Assembly: GCA_023525915.1 (NCBI GenBank)
Contig: CP026657.1
Coordinates: 3,744,001 to 3,808,000 of the forward strand
Source: Acetispira formosa (nom. nud.)
GTDB taxonomy: Bacteria > Desulfobacterota > Desulfarculia > Adiutricales > Adiutricaceae
Length of the DNA stretch: 64,000 bases
Direction of reading: 5' to 3'
Shown: positions 17,067 to 25,781 of the stretch, piece after piece
How the letters are laid out: each line of letters starts with the position of its first letter
Numbering within the stretch: the stretch's first letter is position 1
Translations under genes and position numbers: made by a program
The notes under the pieces: model-generated
Databases searched by the model: none
Seen by the model: only the letters and a program-made list of their open reading frames with translations
Told to the model about the DNA's origin: nothing

Positions 17067-17876
17067 TTAAACTCCAAGATAAATTGCAGGTGTGGCATAA
17101 AATGAATACGGTCTAGTTTCGTTGCTGCCGGCATAGTCCATAGCGCTGGAGACATCATTTCTCTTGTAGGCACTCGTGGGCGTTATTGATGCGCCGCCGG
17201 TGGTTAAGCTGGGGCCAGCGCTTATTGAACCGGCCGAGTTGGCCCCATAAAGCGTATGCTTGTGTGATGCGACAGCATATGCTTCAACCACCCCGGGTTG
17301 ATAGCTGGCGCTGGCTCCGTTGGCCATTCTGGGGAAGCGGCCAAAGTTGCCGTTGAAGAACTTGGCGTTATTGAAAAGGCTGATATTCGTGCCGCTGACG
17401 ACAATGCCCCAATCATTTTTATAGTTGGCTGAAAAGGCGTTGAGAACTTTACCTATGATGCTGAAAGGCGCGGCCAGGGCGGCGGCTATATCCTGGACGG
17501 TCGCCTCCTGCCATTGATCGGGCTTTTCAATGTAACTGCAATCCACCAGATCGGCCGTCTTGTCACGGCCGGTGACGCTGATTTCACGGCTATTGGCGGT
17601 CAGGCGATACAGCGATTCGTCAATATAGCCGGTGACCAGAACTTCTCCGCCCAGGTTAAGCTGGCACTCATCGCCCGGCTCTATGGCCCAGGGGGCGCGT
17701 TGTCCCGGCCACTTGTCGGAAATGGTCAGACTGAAGGAACCGCTCGGCGCTTCCATAGAGCGAATGACCGAAAAGGACAGCCAGCCGCCATAAATTTTTC
17801 CGCCCACCATCAGCGAAACTTGATCATTTTTTTGCCCCTGGTCTTTTGATGCACTTTTCAAAGTAAGGTCAAACAT
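17067..17876 (-). CDS. Chimera: Mu gpP-like tail protein N-terminus fused to tail-fibre tip
   Basis: 269 residues. Residues 1 to about 138 match the start of Mu gpP-type baseplate hub proteins (VSLMVGGKIYGGWLSFSVIR, ISVTGRDKTADLVDCS). From about residue 145 the protein is a fibre tip instead, with NDWGIVVSGTNISLF, ASHKHTLYGANSAG and GSNETRPYSFYATPAIYLG. Full gpP proteins are about 350-400 residues, and the genes normally found between P and the fibre (spike gp45, gp46, gp47, gp48) are absent here. The simplest reading is an in-frame deletion of several kilobases near base 17455. No frameshift or stop is seen, so the chimera could be made, but a working contractile tail cannot be built from this set. 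Confidence 0.85.
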   Translation of the reverse strand: MFDLTLKSASKDQGQKNDQVSLMVGGKIYGGWLSFSVIRSMEAPSGSFSLTISDKWPGQRAPWAIEPGDECQLNLGGEVLVTGYIDESLYRLTANSREISVTGRDKTADLVDCSYIEKPDQWQEATVQDIAAALAAPFSIIGKVLNAFSANYKNDWGIVVSGTNISLFNNAKFFNGNFGRFPRMANGASASYQPGVVEAYAVASHKHTLYGANSAGSISAGPSLTTGGASITPTSAYKRNDVSSAMDYAGSNETRPYSFYATPAIYLGV

Positions 17877-19158
17877 CGATCAAATACTCCACGGCGGAAC
17901 CGCCGGGCATAAAGCCGGGGTGGGCTATGCGGTTGCGGTTAATCAAATCGCCTTCTCGCTCAAGGTTGCCATACAGTTCATAGCACAGACGAACGGACGG
18001 CCAGCAATCCTTCAGGGTGCGGCTGCCTAACAGGGCAAGGTTAGGCGCGGTTATGCCCACGATTTCCAGGGCGGCGGCGGTAATTTTACGGCTATGCTGA
18101 TAAAAGCGGTCGGCCGCTTCACTTTCAACGGCCGTACCTACCTGCTCGGCCAGAATGTCAAAGCGGTCTATTAAATCGACTCTGACTGATTCGGCCTGGC
18201 CCTGGTGCTCAAAGTTCAGCCAGGGGGTAAGCCGGGCCGCCTCCACGGCCGCCGCGCCCTGGAAGATGAAATCCAGGGCGGCGAAGTTGCGGTTAATAGT
18301 TTGAATGCTTGACGAACTGGCCGACCGGGGCGGTGCCTCAAAAGGAAGGCCCGCCCTGGCGGCCGTCCATAAATCCGACATACGGCCATAAGCTTCATTG
18401 GCCGTGCCGGAAGCGGGAACGGTGAGAGTGGCCAAGCCGATAATGTAGGTGGCCAGTTCGGCCGGTGATATGGTTTGCCAGTTTTCGCTGAGAAACGATA
18501 AAGAATCTTCCACGAAAATTGGGAGGGAAAAGCGGTTATCCTTTCGAACGCCGAACCACTTTACGGCCAGATCGATGAACGGCGAGAGGGCCGCCTCTAT
18601 TTCCTGGGCCAGAGAAAGGCCGCTTCTGAGGCCGCTAAGAAGACCGTCAAGGCGGCCGTAGCTGGCCTCGGCTACAAAAGCCAGCACACCCGCCACGGAA
18701 TAACGGGCGCTGAACATATCCGCCAGACAGGACAATGCACCATCACAACCGGACAAGAGGCCCGCCACCGGATTGTCGGCCGGTTCCGATGACGTAGCGC
18801 TTGCATCAATAAAAGTGATGGAGACGCGGCAAAGGCCGATTTCTTTTTCATTGTGGCCCACACTGTAATCAGTGCAGACAACTTTATGGCGGCCAAGCCA
18901 GGGGTGGACCAGTTCGCCTTCGCCTTTGGCCAGGGCTGTGATCAGGCGGTCGCGGGCGGCGGCCATGCCACCGGGTAGAAAATTGGTGAGATAAGCTTCT
19001 ATCTGTCGGCGGCCGTCTTTAGCTCCCAAGTCATCCCACAAGCCCCGGTCCTGATAGGGAAATTCGTGGTGTGCGCCGCGCCGCCCGAATGCGTCCTGGC
19101 TTTGTGAGACATAAAAAACAGCGCCGCCAAAACTGGCCTCACGATAATCATTAATCAC
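17869..19158 (-). CDS. Mu gpN-like DNA circularisation / tail protein
   Basis: 429 residues. The N-terminal block (REASFGGAVFYVSQSQDAFG, RRGAHHEFPYQDRGLWDDLG) is the signature of the 'DNA circularisation' N domain of Mu-like phages. The rest is helical. It starts inside the last codons of the tape-measure gene (4-base overlap) and its end overlaps the P chimera start by 8 bases, so translation is coupled. In Mu this protein is a tail component near the baseplate. Confidence 0.85.
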   Translation of the reverse strand: MINDYREASFGGAVFYVSQSQDAFGRRGAHHEFPYQDRGLWDDLGAKDGRRQIEAYLTNFLPGGMAAARDRLITALAKGEGELVHPWLGRHKVVCTDYSVGHNEKEIGLCRVSITFIDASATSSEPADNPVAGLLSGCDGALSCLADMFSARYSVAGVLAFVAEASYGRLDGLLSGLRSGLSLAQEIEAALSPFIDLAVKWFGVRKDNRFSLPIFVEDSLSFLSENWQTISPAELATYIIGLATLTVPASGTANEAYGRMSDLWTAARAGLPFEAPPRSASSSSIQTINRNFAALDFIFQGAAAVEAARLTPWLNFEHQGQAESVRVDLIDRFDILAEQVGTAVESEAADRFYQHSRKITAAALEIVGITAPNLALLGSRTLKDCWPSVRLCYELYGNLEREGDLINRNRIAHPGFMPGGSAVEYLIDV

Positions 19159-21368
19159 AGTAGGCCTCCCCTGAATCCCATGCGCTGTTGGGTACGGTCA
19201 TCAACCTTGGCGTTGGGCGCGTCCGTTTTGGCCTGGGCGGAAAAGCCCGGCGGCAGTTGGCCCTCAAGCTTCACGGTGACGGCCACATGCTCTTTTTGCC
19301 TCATGGCCGCCTTAAGTTCGTTGACCGTATCCGCCACGGCCGGATAGGCCGCCGCATTGAGCGCAGGTTTATTTATAGCGGGATTGGTGTTGCTGACGAC
19401 AAAAGGCGTGGCCGGAGCTTTTTTAGAAAAAACCTCGTCATGGTTTTCCATGCGTCTTTTGGCAAAAAGATTAGCCACTATGCCCAATCCCCCGAAAGGC
19501 GCGGAGGCTGTTCCGATAGCGGCCCGCTTGCCGCCATCGGCTACCTTCCGTCTTTCAAGTTCAAGATCAGACATTTGCTTCTGCAACTCGGCCAGCTTGG
19601 CCTTATCCGGCGTGGCTTTCTTGGCCTCTGTCTGGTATCGCCTTAAAACGAGATCCTGTTCTTCGCCTATTTCTTCCTGCCGCTCAACATCGCCGCCCAT
19701 AATACGCCCGGCAATCAGGCCTAGCCCTTTGCCGGTTTTCTCGGTAAGCTCAACCGCACGGGCCAGCATTTCGATAAGCTTGGCCAGGGAACCATTAGAA
19801 AATTCAGCTATGGCCTTGCCAAGTTCTTTCCAGGCTTCGGGGTTGATGTTGCCGTTAGCGTCTCTCATTGAATCGCCAGCGGAATTAAAAGCGGACGAAA
19901 GAGCCTCAAACAGGCCGGTCAGGGCCGGGCCTACGGCTTCACGCAAACCGCCGAAACCTTCGCGCAATCCATCAAGAAACGGCGCAAGCGCCCCGGCATC
20001 GTGCATCAGGGCGGCAAGGCCCGCTCCTGCGGTGATTAAAAGGCCCACCGGAGTCAGGGCCAGGGCTTTGCTGAGAAGCCCGACATTTTTTATAACGCCG
20101 CCGAACGCGCCGATCAGCGGGCCGCCCAACACCAGGGCCAGCCCCATTGCCACGGTCTTCACCCCGCCGAAAGTGTTGACCAGCTCAAGGCCTTTCGGCC
20201 CCCATTTGTTCAGCCATTCCCACCCCTCCTTCAAACCGCCTTTAACGGCCTTTAAAGCCCCGGTGAGCTTGCCGCCCCATTCTTTAGCCAGGGTCTTCAG
20301 CCCGCCGCTTTTTTCAAGTTTTTCCACCCAGGCCACAATTCCGGCCAGTTCATCTTTAAGAAACTGGAAGGGGCCGGAATCCATTATCATCGACCGGAAT
20401 TCAGCCCATTTGGCGGTGAGCTTCGAAAGGTTGCCGCCAAAAGTCTGGCCGCGCTCTTTTTCCGCACCGGCCGCTTTATCCCTGGCCACCCGTTCCAGCA
20501 GGGCCGAAAGGGCCTTGGGGTCATTAGTTTTGGCGGCCAGCTTCACCAGTTGACCGGCTTGGTCGGTATACTGGTACAGCATGTGTTTTCCACGCGCCTC
20601 ACTTTTAACGCCCCATTCGGCCAGCGCCCCGGCTTCCCCCTTCAAGGCCCGCTTAAAGGCCTCGCTGGTTTCCTGGAGCGTCTTGCTCTTTTTGGCGGCC
20701 ATGTCGGCCAGGGCATTCAGGTGAGTGCCGGTCGGCTTTATGCCGCTGTCGGCCAGAGCGGCGAAGGCGGCGGTAACATCGCCAAGCTCTCGCCCGGTGT
20801 CGGACGAAAACCGGCGAACGCTCAAAAGAGCCTCCGCGCCCAAAGTTTTACTGCCCAGGGCGTTTGATAGCTGACGGCCGCACTCTTCAGACTGCGCGGC
20901 CACGTCCACAAAGAGACGTTTAAATCCATAGGCCAGACCGGCGGTGGTCGCCATAACTTTGGCCGAAGTCTGGACGGCGGCATCTTTAAACCCCTTTAAA
21001 GCGGCGCCGATCTCCTTAATCCTGGCTCCCAGTTCTTTAAAGTTAGCGGCCACCCGGCTCACTACATGCCGCCCCAGGCGAAGACTGAGAGCCGCCCCGG
21101 CCATAGCGGCCGAAGCGGCCAGCCCGGCCAGACCGGTTGTGAGGCCGAGAACCCCGCCGCCAAGCTGACGCACGCCGGTGAACACCAGCCGCAGGCGGCT
21201 GGTGTTGTTATCGGCCTCCCGTGAGTTCAAGCGCAAGGCCCGGCCTAAGCTGGAAAGGCCCTCACGGGCGTTTCGCACCGGCTGGCCCAAGCCACGGAGC
21301 CGGGCCGATACCCGCCCCAGGGCTGAACTGGCCAGGTCTTTCGCCTTTATGATTAAATTAGCTCTCAC
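19155..21368 (-). CDS. Tail tape measure protein
   Basis: About 737 residues. The GTG at 21368 is preferred: it overlaps the end of the frameshifted chaperone reading and has GGAGAC upstream. A TTG at 21398 is the alternative. The sequence is long, Ala/Gly/Lys-rich and largely helical, with hydrophobic stretches near residues 60-110 and 420-460. The internal block GRELGDVTAAFAALADSGIK is typical of tape measures. Its length sets tail length. The position after the chaperone gene is diagnostic. Confidence 0.88.
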   Translation of the reverse strand: MRANLIIKAKDLASSALGRVSARLRGLGQPVRNAREGLSSLGRALRLNSREADNNTSRLRLVFTGVRQLGGGVLGLTTGLAGLAASAAMAGAALSLRLGRHVVSRVAANFKELGARIKEIGAALKGFKDAAVQTSAKVMATTAGLAYGFKRLFVDVAAQSEECGRQLSNALGSKTLGAEALLSVRRFSSDTGRELGDVTAAFAALADSGIKPTGTHLNALADMAAKKSKTLQETSEAFKRALKGEAGALAEWGVKSEARGKHMLYQYTDQAGQLVKLAAKTNDPKALSALLERVARDKAAGAEKERGQTFGGNLSKLTAKWAEFRSMIMDSGPFQFLKDELAGIVAWVEKLEKSGGLKTLAKEWGGKLTGALKAVKGGLKEGWEWLNKWGPKGLELVNTFGGVKTVAMGLALVLGGPLIGAFGGVIKNVGLLSKALALTPVGLLITAGAGLAALMHDAGALAPFLDGLREGFGGLREAVGPALTGLFEALSSAFNSAGDSMRDANGNINPEAWKELGKAIAEFSNGSLAKLIEMLARAVELTEKTGKGLGLIAGRIMGGDVERQEEIGEEQDLVLRRYQTEAKKATPDKAKLAELQKQMSDLELERRKVADGGKRAAIGTASAPFGGLGIVANLFAKRRMENHDEVFSKKAPATPFVVSNTNPAINKPALNAAAYPAVADTVNELKAAMRQKEHVAVTVKLEGQLPPGFSAQAKTDAPNAKVDDRTQQRMGFRGGLL

Positions 21369-21521
21369 GCTTTTCCAGTCTCCATCGCACGTTAACAAGT
21401 TTCAGCCAGTAGCCCAGATCGTCCACCGTCATTTCCATCAACTCGGATGGAGATATGTTGAACGGCTCACCGGCTAGGATTGCGAAGGTTGATTCGATGT
21501 CGAAGCCGGGGCCAGATTCAG
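21358..21521 (-). other. -1 frame extension of the tail assembly chaperone
   Basis: After the heptamer TTTTTTG (21522-21528; zero-frame codons GAT TTT TTG), the -1 frame stays open to TAA at 21358. It encodes AESGPGFDIESTFAILAGEP and about 34 more residues ending RWRLEKRES. It has no start codon of its own, and its sequence looks coding. Tail chaperones of many phages make a longer minor product by exactly such a -1 shift. The tape-measure start at 21368 overlaps its end. Confidence 0.75.
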
Positions 21522-21770
21522 CAAAAAATCGCTCACCACGTTGATGACGCTGAGCGCATCAGCTCCGCCCAAGAGATCAATCAGTTCCGGCGGCTGGGCG
21601 GAAAGGTTGGCCGCCAAATCCAGAAGAGCGTCCAGAGATGGATTTTCCAGTTCAGCGACTGAAAACCGGCGAAGATGTTTAGCGCGAAGTTTCCGAAACT
21701 CAAGGGCGGTAACGGCTACATCACCGTATTCCACCGGCTCGGCAAGTTTTACAGTTTTGATGATTTTCAT
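21474..21770 (-). CDS. Tail assembly chaperone (Mu gp41-like), zero-frame product
   Basis: 98 residues. A short acidic helical protein starting MKIIKTVKLAEPVEYGDVAV, with HLRRFSVAELENPSLDALLD, located between tail tube and tape measure. It keeps the tape measure soluble during tail building. A slippery TTTTTTG near its 3' end probably sends some ribosomes into the -1 frame to make a longer form. The start overlaps the tail-tube stop by 4 bases. Confidence 0.85.
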   Translation of the reverse strand: MKIIKTVKLAEPVEYGDVAVTALEFRKLRAKHLRRFSVAELENPSLDALLDLAANLSAQPPELIDLLGGADALSVINVVSDFLLNLAPASTSNQPSQS

Positions 21771-22141
21771 ACAGCCTTCAATTCCTTGAGGGAGGTTCCC
21801 ACCATCCTCATGGTGATAGCGCCGTCACTGGATTGGCCGGTGCGGTCGCTGGTGTTGGATGCATTGGAGAGCACCAGGGTTTTTTTATTGAAAAGCACGA
21901 CCGTAACAGTCGCGTCTTCCAGGTTGAGCAAAGCCTCCACATCAAGTTTTTTATGGTCGGTGACGGTAAACTCGATAAAGGCCGGTACCACTTCGCCGGA
22001 AAACCCGTGGAACTCATCGGCCCCGACCACTTCCGTCAGTTTTACGCCGCCGAAACTGTAGCGAAGACCGGAAGCGTTGATGTCCACGCGCTGGCCGTTG
22101 ATGGCCACCTTGACCACTCCAGCCCGATACAAATCACTCAT
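21767..22141 (-). CDS. Tail tube protein (Mu gpM-like)
   Basis: 124 residues. ASGLRYSFGGVKLTEVVGAD and AFIEFTVTDHKKLDVEALLN follow the pattern of Mu-type contractile tail tube proteins. It follows the sheath gene by 8 bases, the standard sheath-tube order. The product stacks as hexameric rings to form the inner tube. Confidence 0.88.
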   Translation of the reverse strand: MSDLYRAGVVKVAINGQRVDINASGLRYSFGGVKLTEVVGADEFHGFSGEVVPAFIEFTVTDHKKLDVEALLNLEDATVTVVLFNKKTLVLSNASNTSDRTGQSSDGAITMRMVGTSLKELKAV

Positions 22142-22149
22142 AAAGCCTC

Positions 22150-23634
22150 CTACAGCTTAAAGCCCATTTTGGTTGCCATGACGCGGAGCTGGTTGACGAC
22201 ATCGGGCGGCAGATAGATGTCCACGCGGCAGGGGTCATCAGCATTGCGTTCAACGATCAACTCGTCCTTGCACTGATCCACATTTTCCACAAGGCCCAGC
22301 CGCTCCATTGCGTACAGCCAGGATAAAGCCTCGCCCCGGATCATCTGGGGGGTGGCAATGGCCTGACCGAATCCAAAGTTGGCGTTGTCGGAGGCCAGCT
22401 TGTGGCGCGGAAACTTTTGGGTCATCCAGACTTTTAACGACCGCCGCAAGAAACTCACGGTTAAAAGCGTATTCAAATCCCGATAAGCTTTATCTTCCGC
22501 GCCCCAGGCGTTTTCTTTATAAGTGGTGACCAGCCGCTGAATCGCGCACCCGCCGTCACTGGTGACGGCATAGGTCGAAATGCCGTCAAACAGCAAAAGG
22601 TTGTTTTCCTGGGCCGTGAAGTGTCCGCCGGTTCCCATGATGGTCAGGTGTTCACTGTTATGGCTGTCGCCCAGCATTCCAAGTTCCGTATGGGTGCCGC
22701 CCGCCGCGCAGATCACCTGCACCGGAATTTCAGCCAGGGCATGCCAGCGGCCGGAAGCCGTTTCTTTCAGGGATTGAAGAGAATAGCCGTCCACCCAGGG
22801 GGAAACCATCAGGTGATAATGGATGTCGCCCAGGGCGCTGAAGAGACCGGAAAGATCAGGGGTGCCGGTGCCGCCGCCCATGCGGCCGAAAGTCCCGGCG
22901 CGGGGCGGAAGCATGCCCGGTATGCTCAATGACTGAAAGGGCCGGGCCGGGTCTATCTCCCCATGAAAAGCCACCAGGGCGGCCAGGGCGGCCGACACTT
23001 CATAATCAGGGGTCGGGGTGCCGCTGTAATCAGAACCACCCTCAAATGAGACGGTCAAACCGGCGGGCAGTTCCTCACCCTGGTAATAGCCCAGGCGCAC
23101 CATAACGCCGTTGGCGTATTGACCGGCATGGGGCGCGGTCACGATCACGGCGCGGCCGTCTTCGTCCAGGGCGCTCCGCCAGACGTTATCATGGCTGATA
23201 GCCGCATGGACGGCCTGGGCCGCGTCTTCGGCAGTAGCCCCCGCCGAAACATAGGCGCTGATGCGCCTACCGGCGATATAGACATAAAGGTTCCCGCCGC
23301 CATTTGTGGTGCCGCTGAACACGATTTTAACTTCAGCGGCCTTGCCCACCGGCTCGGCCACACCCACGAAATAAACTTCCGTGGTGGTGTTGCCGCTGAA
23401 CCAAGCCCCGGCCTGGGCGGCCAGAAGGGAATTTTTACCGAACAGGCGGGCCACCTGCCCGGCGCTGGTGGCCCGTTGCGGCTCATTGACCGCCGTGCCA
23501 TAATCGCCATGCCCCATGACCAGCACCTTGTAAGGCATGGCCGCCGCGCTTTGATCGGCCCTTGTCGGGTCAATCTCGCAGTAGAACAGCGGGCTTAACC
23601 AGTTTTTAGGGATTTCGTTGAAACTTATGGTCAT
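22150..23634 (-). CDS. Tail sheath protein (Mu gpL-like)
   Basis: 494 residues. MTISFNEIPKNWLSPLFYCE and IDPTRADQ at the start, YKVLVMGHGDY, and the C-terminal KFPRHKLASDN and PPDVVNQLRVMATKMGF segments identify the Mu-type contractile sheath. Length is normal for the family. The start codon overlaps the stop of a small upstream gene (TAATG). It indicates a myovirus-type tail. Confidence 0.93.
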   Translation of the reverse strand: MTISFNEIPKNWLSPLFYCEIDPTRADQSAAAMPYKVLVMGHGDYGTAVNEPQRATSAGQVARLFGKNSLLAAQAGAWFSGNTTTEVYFVGVAEPVGKAAEVKIVFSGTTNGGGNLYVYIAGRRISAYVSAGATAEDAAQAVHAAISHDNVWRSALDEDGRAVIVTAPHAGQYANGVMVRLGYYQGEELPAGLTVSFEGGSDYSGTPTPDYEVSAALAALVAFHGEIDPARPFQSLSIPGMLPPRAGTFGRMGGGTGTPDLSGLFSALGDIHYHLMVSPWVDGYSLQSLKETASGRWHALAEIPVQVICAAGGTHTELGMLGDSHNSEHLTIMGTGGHFTAQENNLLLFDGISTYAVTSDGGCAIQRLVTTYKENAWGAEDKAYRDLNTLLTVSFLRRSLKVWMTQKFPRHKLASDNANFGFGQAIATPQMIRGEALSWLYAMERLGLVENVDQCKDELIVERNADDPCRVDIYLPPDVVNQLRVMATKMGFKL

Positions 23635-23771
23635 TACCCCTGCTCCTTATTTTTTCTGGCGGTCTGTCTCCTGTTGCGTTTAAGCAAGGCGGACTGCCGC
23701 TTATACTCTTCCCATTCGACTTTGGTGCAGACATACACGATAAAGTCTGTGAAACATTTTTCAGGCGGCAC
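23634..23771 (-). CDS. Small basic phage protein (45 residues)
   Basis: A GTG start at 23771 with AGGAG eight bases upstream opens a 45-codon frame reading VPPEKCFTDFIVYVCTKVEW and then a Lys/Arg-rich tail (KRNRRQTARKNKEQG). The stop TAA overlaps the sheath start. A small gene often sits here between gp38 and the sheath in Mu relatives. The charge pattern and the ribosome site argue it is real. Function unknown. Confidence 0.6.
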   Translation of the reverse strand: MPPEKCFTDFIVYVCTKVEWEEYKRQSALLKRNRRQTARKNKEQG

Positions 23772-23970
23772 CGTTATTCTCCTTGCTTTTCTTGGCGGGT
23801 TTGGTTTCGCTAACGATTTCCACTACGCCCTCGGTTAATCGCCGTTGCCAGTAAGCCGAATCAGCGACTTTGCGGCCACCTTCCGGCAAAGGCTGGGGCG
23901 GGTTCTGGTTCGGGTCCAGAACCCGCTGGCCAGCTTTCGGTTTCAGAAATATTGTTGTCATGCCTTTCAT
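23761..23970 (-). CDS. DUF2635 protein (Mu gp38-like)
   Basis: About 69 residues from ATG 23970 (AAAGG upstream). MTTIFLKPKAGQRVLDP, then LPEGGRKVADSAYWQRRLTE is the DUF2635 pattern of small Mu-like head-tail region proteins. The first 110 bases overlap the end of the DUF1834 gene in another frame. It ends with a KPAKKSKENN basic tail. Structural role unknown. Confidence 0.85.
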   Translation of the reverse strand: MKGMTTIFLKPKAGQRVLDPNQNPPQPLPEGGRKVADSAYWQRRLTEGVVEIVSETKPAKKSKENNGAA

Positions 23971-24547
23971 AAAAAACCTTTCGTTTGTCGGTAATAACCG
24001 GTAAGCCCTCCACATCCCAGGAAGTTACATAAAGGGGAGTGGAACATACGTTCCCATCCAGTTCATAGTCGGCCGGAACTTCAACGTCCACCACGGTTGA
24101 AAACCTCATGGCGGACAGGGAAATGCCGCCGCCCTGGGGACCGCCCCGCCAAAGCGGGATAATGTTGTCCAGAACCAGGGGAGTCATATCCGCGCCCAGG
24201 GTCTGGTTGACCAGGGCCTTTCGGACAGCTTCGATCAATTGGTAAAGACCAGTAACGCCCTCGCCGCCATGCCGCAACTGTTCCGGTGAAAAACTTCTGG
24301 CCAGCACAAATACGGCATATGTAAGCGTGGCCGCATGAATTCCGTTTTCGAGCGTACCTGTCTCACCATCGAAAACTACCCAAAGCCCCGGAGCCTTGGC
24401 GGCGGCCTGGGCGATTTCCTCAGCGCTTTCAAACTGGCCGCCATAGCTGTCAATGTATTTACAGGTGAACGGCCAGCGGCCCATTTTTTGAAGCAGGGCC
24501 AGCCGGGCGACTATGGCCTGTTCTATTGTGGCTATGGGGTCAATCAC
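23861..24547 (-). CDS. DUF1834 protein (Mu gp37-like)
   Basis: About 228 residues from the GTG at 24547, supported by GGAGG and by the stop of the preceding gene one base before. It has IDPIATIEQAIVARLALLQK and LWVVFDGETGTLENGIHAAT. The family is a tail-terminator-type component in Mu relatives. The C-terminal ~36 residues (Glu/Pro-rich, EPEPAPAFAG) are read from DNA that also encodes the start of DUF2635 in another frame, an unusually long overlap of 110 bases. Confidence 0.85.
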   Translation of the reverse strand: MIDPIATIEQAIVARLALLQKMGRWPFTCKYIDSYGGQFESAEEIAQAAAKAPGLWVVFDGETGTLENGIHAATLTYAVFVLARSFSPEQLRHGGEGVTGLYQLIEAVRKALVNQTLGADMTPLVLDNIIPLWRGGPQGGGISLSAMRFSTVVDVEVPADYELDGNVCSTPLYVTSWDVEGLPVITDKRKVFYERHDNNISETESWPAGSGPEPEPAPAFAGRWPQSR

Positions 24548-24548
24548 T

Positions 24549-25121
24549 TCAGTCCTCCGCCAAAAAGTTTTCAAATATGGTATTGACGGCCCCTTTATCC
24601 TCAACCGACAAGCCGATCACTGGCCGGGCCGGAATGCGAATGGTGTAGCCGCCGACATTGACGGTTCGGCTGGAATCGCTCTGGCGGCGGCTAACCCAGC
24701 GGTTGCCGTTGCCCTGGTAATAAAGCGTCTGGCGGCGCGGCCGCATGTTGATGATGGCCCCGAACTGGTGCGCGGCGGCATAGTCCAGGCTGTTGCCCAC
24801 ACCGCCCATGCTCACAATCACTTGATCGCTCGAAGCACGGTAATTAATTGACCGGGCCAAGTGTCCGCTGCGGCGCAATATGTTCTGATTGCCGTAACCT
24901 TTTTTGATGCGCTCTTTAATGGTCCGGGCGGCCAGGGCTTCCCACCGCTGACCGTCCGGCCCGGTTTTAGTTTCAAAGCGCATCAGAGAGCTTTGTTCCA
25001 GGGCGCTTCCAACTTGTTCCATCAGCGGTGTCAGATTGGAAAGGCGGCGGGTGAGCCTTTCAAGGCCCGCCGTTACCTCATTCAAATCCAGTTCAAGGGA
25101 AGCGCCATGATCATCAGCCAT
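24549..25121 (-). CDS. Virion morphogenesis protein (Mu gpG-like)
   Basis: 190 residues. Signatures are ALEQSSLMRFETKTGPDGQR WEAL, LRRSGHLARSI and AAAHQFGAIINMRPRR with a C-terminal IPARPVIGLS. These define the phage virion morphogenesis (tail completion) family. In Mu itself G follows F; here it sits between DUF1320 and DUF1834, an order seen in other Mu-like prophages. It follows the DUF1320 gene directly. Confidence 0.9.
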   Translation of the reverse strand: MADDHGASLELDLNEVTAGLERLTRRLSNLTPLMEQVGSALEQSSLMRFETKTGPDGQRWEALAARTIKERIKKGYGNQNILRRSGHLARSINYRASSDQVIVSMGGVGNSLDYAAAHQFGAIINMRPRRQTLYYQGNGNRWVSRRQSDSSRTVNVGGYTIRIPARPVIGLSVEDKGAVNTIFENFLAED

Positions 25122-25532
25122 TTAAAAACCCTTCAAGCCGCTGAACTCACGGGGCGGCGCGATAATTTCAGCCGTGCCGGAAAAAAGGCCGCTGGCTTTT
25201 TCCGGCGCGTCCAGCTTTATTTCACCGGCCGCCGTTGCTTTAAGTTCGGCCAGGGTCCGCTCATAATTGGCCTTAACCATTTCCGGGGCCGAATGCGGCT
25301 GAAGGAACCAGCGGGCCAGATCGCAAGTCCAGCGGACGGCTAGGGCGGGAACGGGGTTCAGAGGCAGACTGTAGCGGTCGGCCAGATAGCCGTGAATGAG
25401 GTTCACGGCATCTTGGACGGCCGCCGCCAGCTTGCTTTCCACAATCGCGCCAGTAAGGCCGTCAAGGTCCGTCAGTTGGAAAAGCTCCGCCTCGCTGAAC
25501 CGTTCCAGCATTTCCTCCCGCCCTGCGTACAT
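25122..25532 (-). CDS. DUF1320 protein (Mu gp36-like)
   Basis: 136 residues. EMLERFSEAELFQLTDLDGL, then AVNLIHGYLADRYSLPLNPV and VRWTCDLARWFL match DUF1320, a head-completion/connector-type protein. Its stop lies next to the gpG start, and its start overlaps the stop of the gp35-like gene. Confidence 0.9.
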   Translation of the reverse strand: MYAGREEMLERFSEAELFQLTDLDGLTGAIVESKLAAAVQDAVNLIHGYLADRYSLPLNPVPALAVRWTCDLARWFLQPHSAPEMVKANYERTLAELKATAAGEIKLDAPEKASGLFSGTAEIIAPPREFSGLKGF

Positions 25533-25729
25533 TATTTGCCGCCCTTCTTGGCGTTTGGCTTCTGTTCGCCCGGCGGGTCGTCTACCACCGAAAAATCCAG
25601 GTTAGGCTCTTCGGCCAGGGCGAGAAGCTGTTCCTCGGTAAAATGATCTTCCGGGTAAATCCGACTCCCGGAATGAGATATCCCTGCCCGGCGGAACCCC
25701 TCTTTTTTCGCAACAATTTTTATGGGCAT
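25532..25729 (-). CDS. Mu gp35-like small protein (HI1506-type domain)
   Basis: 65 residues. KIVAKKEGFRRAGISHSGSR and YPEDHFTEEQLLAL are the recurrent features of this small protein located after the major capsid gene in Mu relatives. It probably has a small structural role. It is followed without a gap by the DUF1320 gene. Confidence 0.8.
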   Translation of the reverse strand: MPIKIVAKKEGFRRAGISHSGSRIYPEDHFTEEQLLALAEEPNLDFSVVDDPPGEQKPNAKKGGK

Positions 25730-25781
25730 CAGCCCCTCCTTATATCAATTATGATCAATACCTTTGAAAAACCGGCCTTAC

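Noticed and set aside
19357..20553. 398-codon plus-strand frame
   Set aside because: Antisense to the tape measure gene; Ser/Pro/Arg-rich composition typical of a GC-rich shadow, no ribosome site.
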